A stretch of 64,000 nt of DNA from Lojkania enalia (Eukaryota > Ascomycota > Dothideomycetes > Pleosporales). Shown here piece by piece: positions 44,126-54,569 of this stretch; position 1 is the first letter of the stretch, and the number at the start of each line of letters is the position of its first letter. Below the pieces are notes generated by a model that did no database searches, was not told the origin of the DNA, and saw nothing but the letters and a program-made list of their open reading frames with translations. The position numbers and the translations under genes were made by a program. The stretch is taken from assembly GCA_010094045.1 (NCBI GenBank), contig ML986579.1:622206-686205 (forward strand), in the 5' to 3' direction.

Positions 44126-46245
44126 GAGAATAGTTTCTACGGTAGAATTGTAGGGCACGGAGTCCGGTATTAAGAGTTGGATTCTCTGGGACACCGCAAG
44201 CGGTTCTCATGGCTTTCCTTCTGTATTTCTGTATGTATGTGTGTATGTATGTTTCGAGGCGTGGCGGGAGAATGAGGTTTTCTCTGATGCCCTTGATGGT
44301 AGTAAGGGGAGGGCTATGGAAATGAGCAAGCGAGTTTCAAGGAATCTATGAATTTCATGTCCGGTAGACCATCGAACAATGACCATTTAATGCGCGATGC
44401 CATGAAACAACTGTCCTTAAGACGATGGTTTCCAACTAGTTTTTGAGGAATGAAATGCGTGTAATTACCAGTGTAGGGCCGTGGCTTGGGCTTCATTATG
44501 GGCAGCACTGATAAACGCCTCTATTTTGGTACCTCAGGGCTTGGGCAAAGGAAGCTGTCCTGGAAATTGAGAAAGCATCGCATACAATGAAGAGACTGCG
44601 GTTGCTGTGGCAGGAATACTTGTCGGTGGATAGAATTTGCTTTTCGGCACTGCATGAAGTTTCGTCGGCCGCATGCGCTCGCGCTCAAGGCAGACGGCGG
44701 ATAGTGGCAGTTAGCGAAGCGGAAACGTTGCGGCATGAGGCATTAATAGGCGTCCGTGGATGAGCGCGAATGGGCCCCACGGTGGCTCCCGGCTCCATAT
44801 CGTGAGTCGTGAGTCGTGAGCGTGCGGGAGAGAAAAGTAGGGACATCAGATGAACACAGCCATCGAAGTCACAAATCACGCATCCCCCCGCGCGGCATCC
44901 GGGAAACGGGAACAGTTTCGTGGGTTGGACAACGGTGGTGTCGTGGAGGTCCAGGGAGCAGGGCCGGATAAGTGCAGATCTCCCACCCACCCCATCGAAA
45001 AGCTCGCTGGCCAAGCTCCCCCGATGCGATTATTGCTGTCGCTGTCATCGGACCCACTGCTACCCACAGGCCGCGTCTCCGCCTCCCCGCGAACTGTCGA
45101 GCCATTCAGCGGCCTCGCAGATGCATCGTTGGACCGCTGACTGGACGCGTTACTGAGGGCCAACTCCACCTCCAAAGCCTTCTACCCTGCTCAACCAGAC
45201 GAAGGCTGACCGGGCGCGCCGCTCGACGATTCGATGCCCCAGACCACACCACCACCACCGCCAACAACACCCCTTTTTCTCTTTTTTTCTATATATGTTG
45301 GGCGGGCTGCGGTGGACGCGACAGCACCGCGCTTACGAGCTCGCATTTCGACCCTGCGCGGCCCCTTGACCAGCCTTCTAGTCCGCGATCGAGGCCCGCG
45401 TAAGTCCAGTACCATCCTTGTCTCAACAGGAAACGAAAGTTCCCTCTCAGCCCACCACGCCACGTCCTTCAGCCTCAGGTGGCCACCGCGCAGTTTCAAG
45501 ACAGCTCCAAGGCGTTCTCAACACCATATCTGGGAGCCAGACACCAACGCCTGCCCCAACCTTGGTACCAGGACCCTCTCCAATGTGGGCCGCTCCGATC
45601 CGCGGAACCATACGTCACCGCCCACTGCAGTGAAAAATAAGCCCTACATATCTTCTCCGGCGGCCTTCACATGAAGCCGTTTCTCCTGCAACCAATTCTT
45701 CGCCGAAAGCTTCCACAGACCGGATAGTCCAATTCTGGGGGCTCGATTCCCTCTAGCCGGTAAGCACCGCGTCGCCTACTCTCCCAATTCTATTTCCAAT
45801 GAGCTTCTAACGTGTTCATAGCGCAACTACGCCCTTGCTAAGGCCCGCGAGCCCCCTCCCATCCAATTCGCGTCAATCGTTACTACATACGGATATATTT
45901 TTCGGGTTCACGAAATAGGCACGTTGGTTCGCACTGTGCCCTGCTCCGGGATTAGGACAAAGCACCGGATAGCGTAGAGGCTTACTCTGCATGCAACCAC
46001 CCGGATTCCGGGTTTTCCCGATAGCACATCTCCCCGCATTTTGAGAGCGCATCCGCACATCTAACGCACGAGGCCTGGATTGCACTAGTCGCGGCGTACC
46101 GGATTGCCCCAGCATTCCCCAGGCGATCCACAAAGGGTCAGCGGGGGAACGACTTCTACTAACGTCACAGAGCCACTCTGTGATGCGAATTACAGCGGTT
46201 ATTCCCAGCTGACCCCATCAAGGAATCCTCAAACACCCTGCCGCC
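44126..46245. other. Intergenic and probable spliced leader of the RRF-repeat gene
   Basis: The first ~800 bp hold nothing recognisable apart from a GTATGTATGT run near 44233. ORFs around 44850-45630 on both strands are compositional. From about 45750 to 46245 the sequence looks like a 5' leader with an intron (see separate entry). Confidence 0.5.
45760..45821 (+). other. Probable 5'-leader intron upstream of the RRF-repeat gene
   Basis: GTAAGC donor, CTTCTAACG branch site 17 bp before the end, and CATAG acceptor define a 62-bp unit with every consensus element used by other introns in this window. The flanking sequence does not stay open in one frame towards the ATG at 46246, so it is best read as an intron in the untranslated leader. 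Confidence 0.45.
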
Positions 46246-48219
46246 ATGTCCTCACCACTTCCAAGACGCTTCAAAGTCGAGCCAATCGAGACGACTTCGA
46301 AATCGTCGAAAGCTCAGACAAATGAACAGAGCGATGGCTATAAACCAAGGCGTAGATTCGTTCCAGAACCAATCGAAACAACGACCATGAGCCACCGCAA
46401 AGACGACTCTGCTAATGTTCAAACGAGCCATAAACCAGTTCGTAGATTTGCCCCTGAACCGGTAGAGACAGTCGCTAGAAGTAGTCGTGTCAAAAACCAA
46501 CCAGAGCCAGCGGATAACGTAGCGAGGAGATTCAAACCTGAGCTAGTAGAGACGACAGGAAATAGTAGCCGAAAGGTTGTGGGCGATAAATCATCACAGG
46601 AGAAACGGCCTCCACGAAGGTTCCCCCCGCAATTGATTGAAACAGCAAAGAGATCTCGCAGAGTTGGCGACGCCAGGCCGGCTCTCCTACCTTCAGACAA
46701 GACTGAAGCAACACCCGGAAGTGAAACATATCGAAGCCCTAAGAAATGTGCTATGAAAGAATCGCCAGCTGTTCCAAATAGCACACCAACTTCTGGACCG
46801 AGTCAAAACGCTTTTTTCTTGGAGATCAAACGGCAAGCATCTCCTTTCTCAATGCGATGTCCTAGGTCTCGAGCAAGTACACGCTCTCATCACTCGTTTA
46901 GAATACCAGAACTTGATCCAATAGAATCATCCGAGTCAGATGGTTCACCTCCCGCTTCACCGTCTACTTCTCCCTCGGCCGCCTCGGACCATTCATTCAT
47001 GTACAAAGAAGCCACGCGGATGCGCGAAAGCGTGGATGAAAGGAGCTCTGGTTATCTTCTTGAGCTCGCGGCAAGAGCTGCCGAAAAGCAGCTCCGCGAG
47101 CAAGCCATGGCGGCATTTCCAAACGACGATTACCACGAACCAGTAGATCACTTCATAGACCGGGATTCCGATGAGTCAGATATTAGTGCAGAGGATCCAA
47201 AACGTAGTCGTGAAATTTCATTTACAGAGGTCAACTGGGAACTGCTTGCTATGCGACGGCACCATGAGGAAACTGAGAAGCAGCGCCAGAAAGAGGATGA
47301 GTTGAAGAAGAGGCGAGAGGCTGAAATGAATCGACCCGTGTACAATCCTTGGGGCAATGCAGCTACTCTCATTAATCCTTCTAGAGGAAATAATGCCATC
47401 ATGGAATGGCAGAAGGATAAGGAGCTGGATCGAATGCGCAAAGAAGCACGGCCCCCTATGCTTGGAGGCGACATCAAATTCCCGAGATGTCGCTCCCCAG
47501 AGCCTGCTCGCTTCGACCCCACTCAAGGTTCACACATCATCAAGAGAGCAATGTGCTATCCCACCGAACCGAGCCACGAAAACGAGAAAGGGGAGGGCCT
47601 CTGGTGCGGAAAGAAAACATCAAATAGCCGGCATTCCCTATGGTCGAACGCAAGTAGCCGTCGTCCAAGTCATGGCCTTTGGGGCGGATGTTGTGTCAAT
47701 ACAGGTCTCACGCCGCCAAGTGGACCCACAGGACTTCTAACTCCGAAGATTGAAATCGAAAATCCACTCGAGACGCCCTGTCCTACGCCCACCCACGAGC
47801 TACCGCCAACACCCCCTGCTTCGAACGCTGATTTCGCCGGCATTGATGAAAAGCTCGAGACAGAGAGAGCTATAGAGGAGGAATTCGGAGATAACTTTGT
47901 CACACAAGTATACAATTATCTATCATTGGGCTATCCTTCCGTTGCACGTATGTTCGATCAAGAATTGGCTAGGATATCACAAATAGCCCTCGAAGATCTG
48001 AGAGTGGATGATCACTTAGCCACATCTCGAGGTTACATTAGATTAGGAAGTGATGGAAATCTCAAAAACAGTGACATTACAGAGGAATCCTGTATGCGCT
48101 GGCGAGCGCTACGTATATATATTCACGAATGGGCACGGCAGCAACCGGGAATGGTTGCTGGCGACAATAACATGGGCGGAATAGGCACCGCCGTCAGGAG
48201 AGGGAGTTGGGCCATCTAA
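46246..48219 (+). CDS. Conserved fungal protein with five periodic RRFxPEPIET repeats
   Basis: Single exon of 657 residues. The N-terminus carries five copies of RRF-x-[PV]-[EQ]-[PL]-[IV]-E-T, with RRF starting near residues 7, 36, 66, 94 and 124. That is a spacing of 28-30 residues with unrelated linkers, suggesting a repeated short binding motif. The middle is disordered with SP/TP sites, followed by a helical charged segment (RRHHEETEKQRQKEDELKKR), NRPVYNPWGNAATLINPSRG, and Gly/Trp motifs SLWSN and HGLWGGCC. The C-terminus appears folded (NFVTQVYNYLSLGYPSVARM, MRWRALRIYIHEWARQQPG). I recall similar unnamed proteins in Pezizomycotina; no function is known. The ATG at 46246 directly precedes the first repeat. 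Confidence 0.87.
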   Translation: MSSPLPRRFKVEPIETTSKSSKAQTNEQSDGYKPRRRFVPEPIETTTMSHRKDDSANVQTSHKPVRRFAPEPVETVARSSRVKNQPEPADNVARRFKPELVETTGNSSRKVVGDKSSQEKRPPRRFPPQLIETAKRSRRVGDARPALLPSDKTEATPGSETYRSPKKCAMKESPAVPNSTPTSGPSQNAFFLEIKRQASPFSMRCPRSRASTRSHHSFRIPELDPIESSESDGSPPASPSTSPSAASDHSFMYKEATRMRESVDERSSGYLLELAARAAEKQLREQAMAAFPNDDYHEPVDHFIDRDSDESDISAEDPKRSREISFTEVNWELLAMRRHHEETEKQRQKEDELKKRREAEMNRPVYNPWGNAATLINPSRGNNAIMEWQKDKELDRMRKEARPPMLGGDIKFPRCRSPEPARFDPTQGSHIIKRAMCYPTEPSHENEKGEGLWCGKKTSNSRHSLWSNASSRRPSHGLWGGCCVNTGLTPPSGPTGLLTPKIEIENPLETPCPTPTHELPPTPPASNADFAGIDEKLETERAIEEEFGDNFVTQVYNYLSLGYPSVARMFDQELARISQIALEDLRVDDHLATSRGYIRLGSDGNLKNSDITEESCMRWRALRIYIHEWARQQPGMVAGDNNMGGIGTAVRRGSWAI

Positions 48220-50051
48220 ATGGGAATTGGTTAGATTTGATTGTGTGCATTTCAGGCTTTTCAATCATGCATTTCAGCGACGTATCGCCCATTTCCTCGC
48301 TTGTTCTTCAGACCATTTAGCAAGCCGGTGTTTATTCACTTGTTGGGGAAAATCTCGGACCGAACTCTTCCGAGCGTTCTTCGTCGCATTTTAAGAAACT
48401 TCTAGTATCTCATTTTGGATATATCCTAACACTCCACTGTACAAACATTTACCGTCTTATGTGTGTGCTAGCAGCAAGTATTGTCCGATTGCAGCAGAGA
48501 AAGCGTCTATCTCTACGATTGTATCTTCAGTTTGGTTTGTCAGATTCGGCAACCTAGTGATCTCAAACGAATAACCAATACCCATAGATACTGTTGCAAC
48601 ATGAGGCGGTGGGTTACGTATAGAGGCTAAAAATTCGACGCGGGCACGAGTGTTTCGAAAATCGCCAGACCTATGCTCAGACGACCTCTAGTTGAAGTTC
48701 TCTCATCGAGTTGTAGTGCCTAGAATCACCCGCAGCTGTGGGGGTTAGCCCTCGGTTATCCATAATCCAGTTACTATTCGTTCATTATTCTTTTTTTTTT
48801 TTTTTTTTTTTTTCCTTATCTTCACCCAATGTCCCTTTCTTGTTCTTCTCTTTACATCGCGTGATTCCAAGCAAGTGGGTGCACACACTGATCATCATGG
48901 GATCCCGGAATGCACTCACCCTGTGTATGTCAGTACTTTCCCAGAGACTGGGTTTGACGTGGAGTCGCAGCGTCAATATGATGTGCTCTGCGAGAGGAAC
49001 AGCAAAGCTTCCGCTGACGTTCATGCGAGTCTCTCTTGCCTTTACCGATAGAAAGGGCCAGAGCAAATATTCCCGGAGGCTCGATGTAGGTGTCAACAAG
49101 CTAGGTACTTGCAAAAGGTTGCCCCGGCTCCAGGAGTAAAGCGAGACGTCCTTATCGCATCAGCAACATATAATAATGCTTGCTAAGCCGTAACAGTACC
49201 TGAAAGGGAGGAAGATAGGTGGTCTACTACTGCGCTTTCGCGATTCCAGAAAGCCTTGAAAGCCTTCAAAGACAAATCAGACATCATTTGCTGTTCACCT
49301 CGTGAGTGGCTACGTAAATCTATTTATTGGCTCGGTACCCAGCGGCATGGGTAATGGGATTATAGCAATGACGAAGCTCGTTTTCCGCGTCAAAAGCATC
49401 GGCCAACGGCTGCATCCCACGCCATTAGTTGCGCGATTGTTGCTTATTCTTAATCCAAGCCAATGAGATAACATTCACACTGCAAACGATTTCAAGCCTC
49501 AGGAACATCTTCGCTATACTACCAATCAGGGCATGCCTATCTTCATCGCTCTACAATCGATCAGCATCTTGGGGGCTTGATCTGACCCGGAGACGCGGCG
49601 CTAACGGTCCCTTCCGGAAGCATTATCAGTGCTCAGAGCTAACTATGTGTCTACGGCACTCAGGGGCCGAGAGAATCTTCAGCAATTTCCTAGATGTGCT
49701 GTCGAGTGGATCGACGATGTCCTGTCGCTATACCGGACCCCCGAGGAAAAGGCAGGCTATGGTACAAACCCAGCACGCTATTGTCTACAGGGGCCGCACA
49801 CGTCAAAACGAAGCACTCTGAACCCTTAGCCAGTGCTTAGTTAGTTATTAGAACAGCCATCACTTTTCAGAGCCTGTAGCTCTAACCTTTGCTCGAGCCA
49901 CGACTTGGACCTTGAATGCTATTACCCAACCGCCAACCTCCACGCCAAACCGGCCGTACCAGTGACATTCTTTCCCGTTCACTCGGTCTGTTTTAATTAA
50001 GATCTTGCTCTGAATTGTATAACTCTATCCCCCACATGTTAACTGGCAATC
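48220..50051. other. Intergenic region with T23 tract and possible coding relic
   Basis: T23 at 48791-48813. Around 49222-49340 and 49629-49829 two frames have protein-like composition (FQKALKAFKDKSDII; VEWIDDVLSLYRTPEEKAGY), but no consistent gene joins them. They may be a decayed gene. The segment 49900-50051 is the promoter/leader of the rhodopsin-domain gene. Confidence 0.4.
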
Positions 50052-51809
50052 ATGGCCCAGGGTTTCGATGTAGACTTCCAGAAGGAGTTAGCAGTCAATT
50101 CATGGACTATGTACGGCATCGGCATATTTATTATCGTTCTGAGAACGTAAGTTGAAATTGCGTGACTCTGACTTCTGCTATACTGACTCTCCACCTACAG
50201 CTTTGCGCGATGGAGAAGGACTCGAAGTGTAGCTAAGTTTGCGCCCGACGACTGGATTAGTATGTAAGAGCGGGATGTGGACACCAGATCTGAGCGAGAT
50301 CGCGTAGAAATGCTCCAGGAGTGCCTCCGAAGATGGTACAGGAGATGTTTATGCGTGCTGCTCTAAGGTTTGGTAGTATCGGATCCTCATTCCTAAAACA
50401 CATTTTCAGCTTTAACGGCAGATGCAAATGCTAACTATATTATTTCCTCTAGTGATCTCCGCGGTGCCTACATTTTACACTACGCTCATTGTTTGTCTAA
50501 ATGTCATCGCCCAGGGTGGCGGCAGTAATCTCTACCCACCGGAAGAGTTCTCCACATTCACCGAAAAGGACATTCAGGAGCGAATTAAAGGGTCAAAGAT
50601 CGTCGTGCTCTCCGAACAAGTAAATATTCTGCCCTCTGCTATCTCCGCTAGTTCTCGGCTCGTTGCTAACATTAGAGTACCAGGCAATGCTGAACGTGAT
50701 ATGGAGCCTCAAGGCTTGTATGTTGTTCATGTATTCGCGCATGACCACCGGCACTTCGCATCTCCGATATGTCAAGTACCTGGCAATATATGTCGTCCTC
50801 GGGTGGATTGCTGTCGAGGTGGCATTCTTCACGGCCTGCCGGCCGTTCAATGGATATTGGGGCGTGCCCCCGCCGAGCCCACAGTGCACGACGCTGGAAA
50901 CTTACGCCAAGGTTCAGGCGGTATTTAATATCAGTAGCGATCTTTTCATGCTGCTGATCCCGTTCCCTATGGTGGTCTCGCTCAGCCTACCTCTTAAGCA
51001 GAAGGTCGTGCTTGGAATTGTGTTCAGTATGGGGACCTTTGTGGTATGGGTCGCTATATTCATGAATACGTAAAATATAGTGCTGATACCAATTGTCTTA
51101 GATAATTGCCGCCATCTTGACGAAGGTTTACAACCTCTCGGATGTTTATTCTACTGTCTACATGCTCTGGTAAGTAGGAGGAGGAGCAAGCGCTAGAAGA
51201 CATGAATGTAACCAGAAGACGTCTATCAATCGGTTCTCTCGTAGTATTCATTGCTGATTATGCCTAATCCATAGGTACACCCGCGAAGCCAGCGTTGCCG
51301 TCTACGTCGCAAACCTGCCCGGCATCTGGCCCCTCCTCCGCGAACACATTCGCTTCCTGCGGAACCATACTACCTACACAACCAACTCGCCCCTCCCTCA
51401 GTATGGCAATCTCTCCACTGCACGGACAGCGCGTTCGCATGCCAAAGAAGCCATCATCAGAGATGACGAGATCGAATTAAACCAGCTCTCCTTCTCCAAA
51501 TCCGCAGTCTCGCGAACAAGGAGCTCTAACTCTGAAGAAGAACAAAGCGGCCATTTCGCCAAGAAGTTCAATCTAGCGGCTGTCAGGAGGGGGAGTCTGG
51601 GCAGCGATGAGCGCGAGTTAAAAGAGGAAGGCGGCTGGGGCAAGGGCGTCAACCTAGAAGTTTATGTCGATAAGACGATCAAGGTGCAGAGGGGAAGTTG
51701 GGATGGTTCAGGCAAGGAGTGTGGTAGAGATAGGTTCAAGTGGGAGGTCGAGGCACAGGCTCCCAAGGTCAAGATTGAAGGGCCTGGCGGTGACTTGAAC
51801 AAAGAATAA
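50052..51809 (+). CDS. Seven-TM rhodopsin-domain (SAT4/PTH11-like) integral membrane protein
   Basis: Six exons, 50052-50146, 50201-50259, 50453-50619, 50684-51043, 51102-51169 and 51275-51809, encode 427 residues. It belongs to the fungal Rhodopsin/SAT4 family of seven-helix plasma-membrane proteins, some of which act as receptors (family knowledge). Conserved blocks: FQKELAVNSWTMYGIGIF, FAPDDWIM, LKACMLFMYSRMTTGT, YVVLGWIAVEVAFFTACRPF, YWGVPPPSPQCTTLETYA, NISSDLFMLLIPFPMV, LPLKQKVVLGIVFSMGTFV, AAILTKVYNLSDVYSTVYM and YTREASVAVYVANLPGIWPLL. There is no CFEM domain. The long cytosolic tail (residues ~300-427) is Ser/Lys/Glu-rich. Intron 2 (193 bp) is long; its acceptor was fixed by the DDWIM-ISAVPTFY reading. 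It converges with the next gene. Confidence 0.92.
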
Positions 51810-52285
51810 AGTACATATTGTAGGACGGGGTAGACTTGTATACATGGTGATTGTGGGACTTGGATGCCATGTTGGCCTGGATTTAATAGCATTGCGTTGT
51901 GGGCATACTAGGCATAATTGTTGCGTCGGAATTTCTAAACGCTTTTGCAGTATCATCTTTTCTAGTTGCAAGTGGCTACTTGCCCTAAGTGCTGCGTCTT
52001 ACTGAGCAAGGCAAATACATCCTTGTACTTCTCATGCAGGTGATACCATTTTACTACCCCCGACTGCTCTTCCCGACAGATGCAGAAAGCGAATACTAAC
52101 CAACGCTAATGCCTTCTCGAAACTACGACGCACAACCTACTCCGCAAAAAGGAAATGCGAAAAAGGACGGAAAACAAAAGAAAATAGAAAAAGGATATCT
52201 GTTAACCTACCTTCGACATCTGCACACAACTCACCAAAACGGCAAACAACCCCGACTTCCGAACAAGTAGCACGGAACCTAGCGG
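51810..52285. other. Convergent 3' intergenic region
   Basis: 3' flanks of two converging genes. Nothing beyond AT-rich UTR-type sequence is visible. Confidence 0.5.
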
Positions 52286-53638
52286 TTATGATCCGATAAA
52301 CCATAAATCCAACGCTAGCACCGCTACGAAACAGCCCGCCCAGAACGTTTTCGAGCCAGCCATGTGCGCAAGCGTCAGACAATTCCTATGCATGAGTGAA
52401 CTATTCCACATTAGCGCTCCATAGTACATCCACGCCGATAGCCCAACCCAGTCCTCGCTCGCCTCGCAAAATCCTCGAAACGACTGATGCCCATTCCTCA
52501 AAACCCATCCACAGTCCTGCATTGCAGAGCAACACAACCAAACCACCATTCCCCATCCCTTCACACCCACCCAACTCGCCAATAGCCCTCCTTCAACCAT
52601 CCCCACCTCCATCCACTCTCTTGGAAGCACCACCGTTCCAATATGCCCGAGAATGTGAGGCAAGTTCTGGAAAGAGAAAACGAGAAGATATGCACCAAGG
52701 TAAGAGAAAAGGATGAACAGGACGGAGAACAGGAGATAGGTTTGCACGGCCCGGAACCATTTATGTGTGCTGACGAAGACGTATGCATGGATCGTCGACA
52801 TGGTCGCTGCGCTATGGAGGACGGTGTACGTCCGATAAACCAATCCCGCCGGCCAGGACAGCGTGTACAAAGCCCTGGACCCAAGCACCGCAAACGAAAC
52901 GTGCAAGGGCGAGAAGACTCTGCCCAGAAGTGCAAACCCCGGCTCTGGGAACGGCGTCGACGGCGACGATTCGGAAGTTCGGTGTGTGCCGGTTTCTTGT
53001 GCATTCGCACCGCAGATGAGGAGGGTGAATATGTATACCAGGGCTACGGTGGTCAACCATCTCGAGCTAAACATTCGATTCAGAATCATGACTGCCAGGG
53101 AAGGTTTATCCGCCATCTTCACCCCAGCTTCAGACCTTGCTTGTTCGTACGCCTGCTCAGCGGCATGGAGGCGCTCGGGCAGTTGTTTGCGGGTGTTCTC
53201 CATGAATATGAAGGCATCGTCAACCAGCCGCAGCACCTCGTCTCTAATCCAGACAATCCATTCAGACCAGTTCCCCCCCGCCTCCCCTTTCCCCTTCTCC
53301 TTCCCTTCTACAACTTCCTCCGCTGCAAACGCTCCAGGCGTAGCCCGCCTCACTTCACTTTCATCTCTTTTTTTAATCATCTCTCGCGCGAGGACATGGT
53401 CTTTCGGATACGTTAATCGGCAGTCGTATCTAGAGCCCCCTTTGACGAGCATCATACGTTTACGGTAGATCTTCTCATTAGAAGGCATCGGGCGCGAATA
53501 GGGGTATGTGTATGATGTGGATTTCCAGCTAAGCATTGCGTCGTTGTTGTCGTTGTCGAATTGCTTACCGTCGTAGGGGCTGAAGAGGTAGGTCCGTGGA
53601 TCTGCGCCCCGGATCGCAGACGTCGAGTATCCTGACAT
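52286..53638 (-). CDS. Orphan multi-pass membrane protein
   Basis: Single exon of 450 residues from the ATG at 53638. The first ~195 residues are soluble and charged (DPRTYLFSPYDGKQFDNDNN, YRKRMMLVKGGSRYDCRL, a Lys/Glu patch, and a helix with EVLRLVDDAFIFMEN). They end in RMFSSRW just before the first membrane segment. The rest has about five or six hydrophobic segments, including TTVALVYIFTLLICGANA, FSVLFILFSYLGAYLLVF, GMVVWLCCSAMQDCGWVL and FWAGCFVAVLALDLWFI. I do not recognise the family. It has no signal peptide. Antisense ORFs of 257 and 201 codons are judged shadows because only this frame gives coherent membrane segments. Confidence 0.7.
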   Translation of the reverse strand: MSGYSTSAIRGADPRTYLFSPYDGKQFDNDNNDAMLSWKSTSYTYPYSRPMPSNEKIYRKRMMLVKGGSRYDCRLTYPKDHVLAREMIKKRDESEVRRATPGAFAAEEVVEGKEKGKGEAGGNWSEWIVWIRDEVLRLVDDAFIFMENTRKQLPERLHAAEQAYEQARSEAGVKMADKPSLAVMILNRMFSSRWLTTVALVYIFTLLICGANAQETGTHRTSESSPSTPFPEPGFALLGRVFSPLHVSFAVLGSRALYTLSWPAGLVYRTYTVLHSAATMSTIHAYVFVSTHKWFRAVQTYLLFSVLFILFSYLGAYLLVFSFQNLPHILGHIGTVVLPREWMEVGMVEGGLLASWVGVKGWGMVVWLCCSAMQDCGWVLRNGHQSFRGFCEASEDWVGLSAWMYYGALMWNSSLMHRNCLTLAHMAGSKTFWAGCFVAVLALDLWFIGS

Positions 53639-54569
53639 GGCGTATTACGTTTTAGGATTATTCTTTTATCGCTGCTATGCGGTCAACTATTTGTTCCTGA
53701 CTCGTGATATGCGGAAATGAGAGCGAACGAAGGCTCTTTAGATTTGCTGGTTTTAAGTTTTCATCAATACAGTGTGTCGGGAAGCTGATTTAAAATATTT
53801 TAAAACACCAATCAATATGTCCATCAATAGAACAAAGACTTCACCGAGTCTCTTTGTTCTTCGACGTAACCATACTATTGTTAGCATATGCCCAACAACA
53901 GACGCTCCAACAATGGCATTGTATTGACGTGAGGGAGAGTCTACAGAGAATGACCAGCTCGGCTACCGTGTTATTCGAATTATGATTCGTTGAGCTGGTA
54001 GCTGGAAACCCTTTAAAAGATGAATAGAGTCTTTAAATGACGTCGTAGTCAATGAGGCGAATGCCCCATGATCAACAGTTATCTTTAGGTTGCTAGTCGT
54101 CAAGACGTAGTAGGGGCTATAGATATAACCCTTATTAAGGACTTGGACTTGATGTGACTAGCCAAGCCGGCCAAGGCAGATAACAGAGTTTGCAGATTAA
54201 AAGGCAACTTAGAATTAAAAGGTATTCAGCCCGAGGCACGCTAGACCGCAAAGACAGTATATACACTGCTAAACCCCCCAAAGACGAAAGCGTCGCGGGG
54301 CGGAAAAGGAAATACACCACCCAAACGATGGTGCTTGATGGAAAGACAAGATATTAGCGATACAGGAACATAAAAGTCAGAACAAACTCATGAGCACATT
54401 TCATCCGTCATGCGAATCAAGACCCCTAAACTCCGAAAGATGCTTCAATAAACACCACCAATGCAGTTAGCCGATGCCATGATTTTAGGCCAGCCCAAAT
54501 GTCTCCATCGGGTTCTATTCCCTAACCAATCCAATATACAAAACAAGCTTAAAGGTCATGGATGGCGGA
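53639..54569. other. Intergenic region, nothing recognised
   Basis: Promoter of the membrane protein at the left end and 3' flank of the C2H2 gene at the right. AT-rich in the middle, with no gene or repeat. Confidence 0.5.

Noticed and set aside
52643..53416. 257-codon plus-strand frame opposite the orphan membrane protein
   Set aside because: Gives a mixed polar sequence without motifs, while the minus frame gives coherent membrane segments and a proper ATG.
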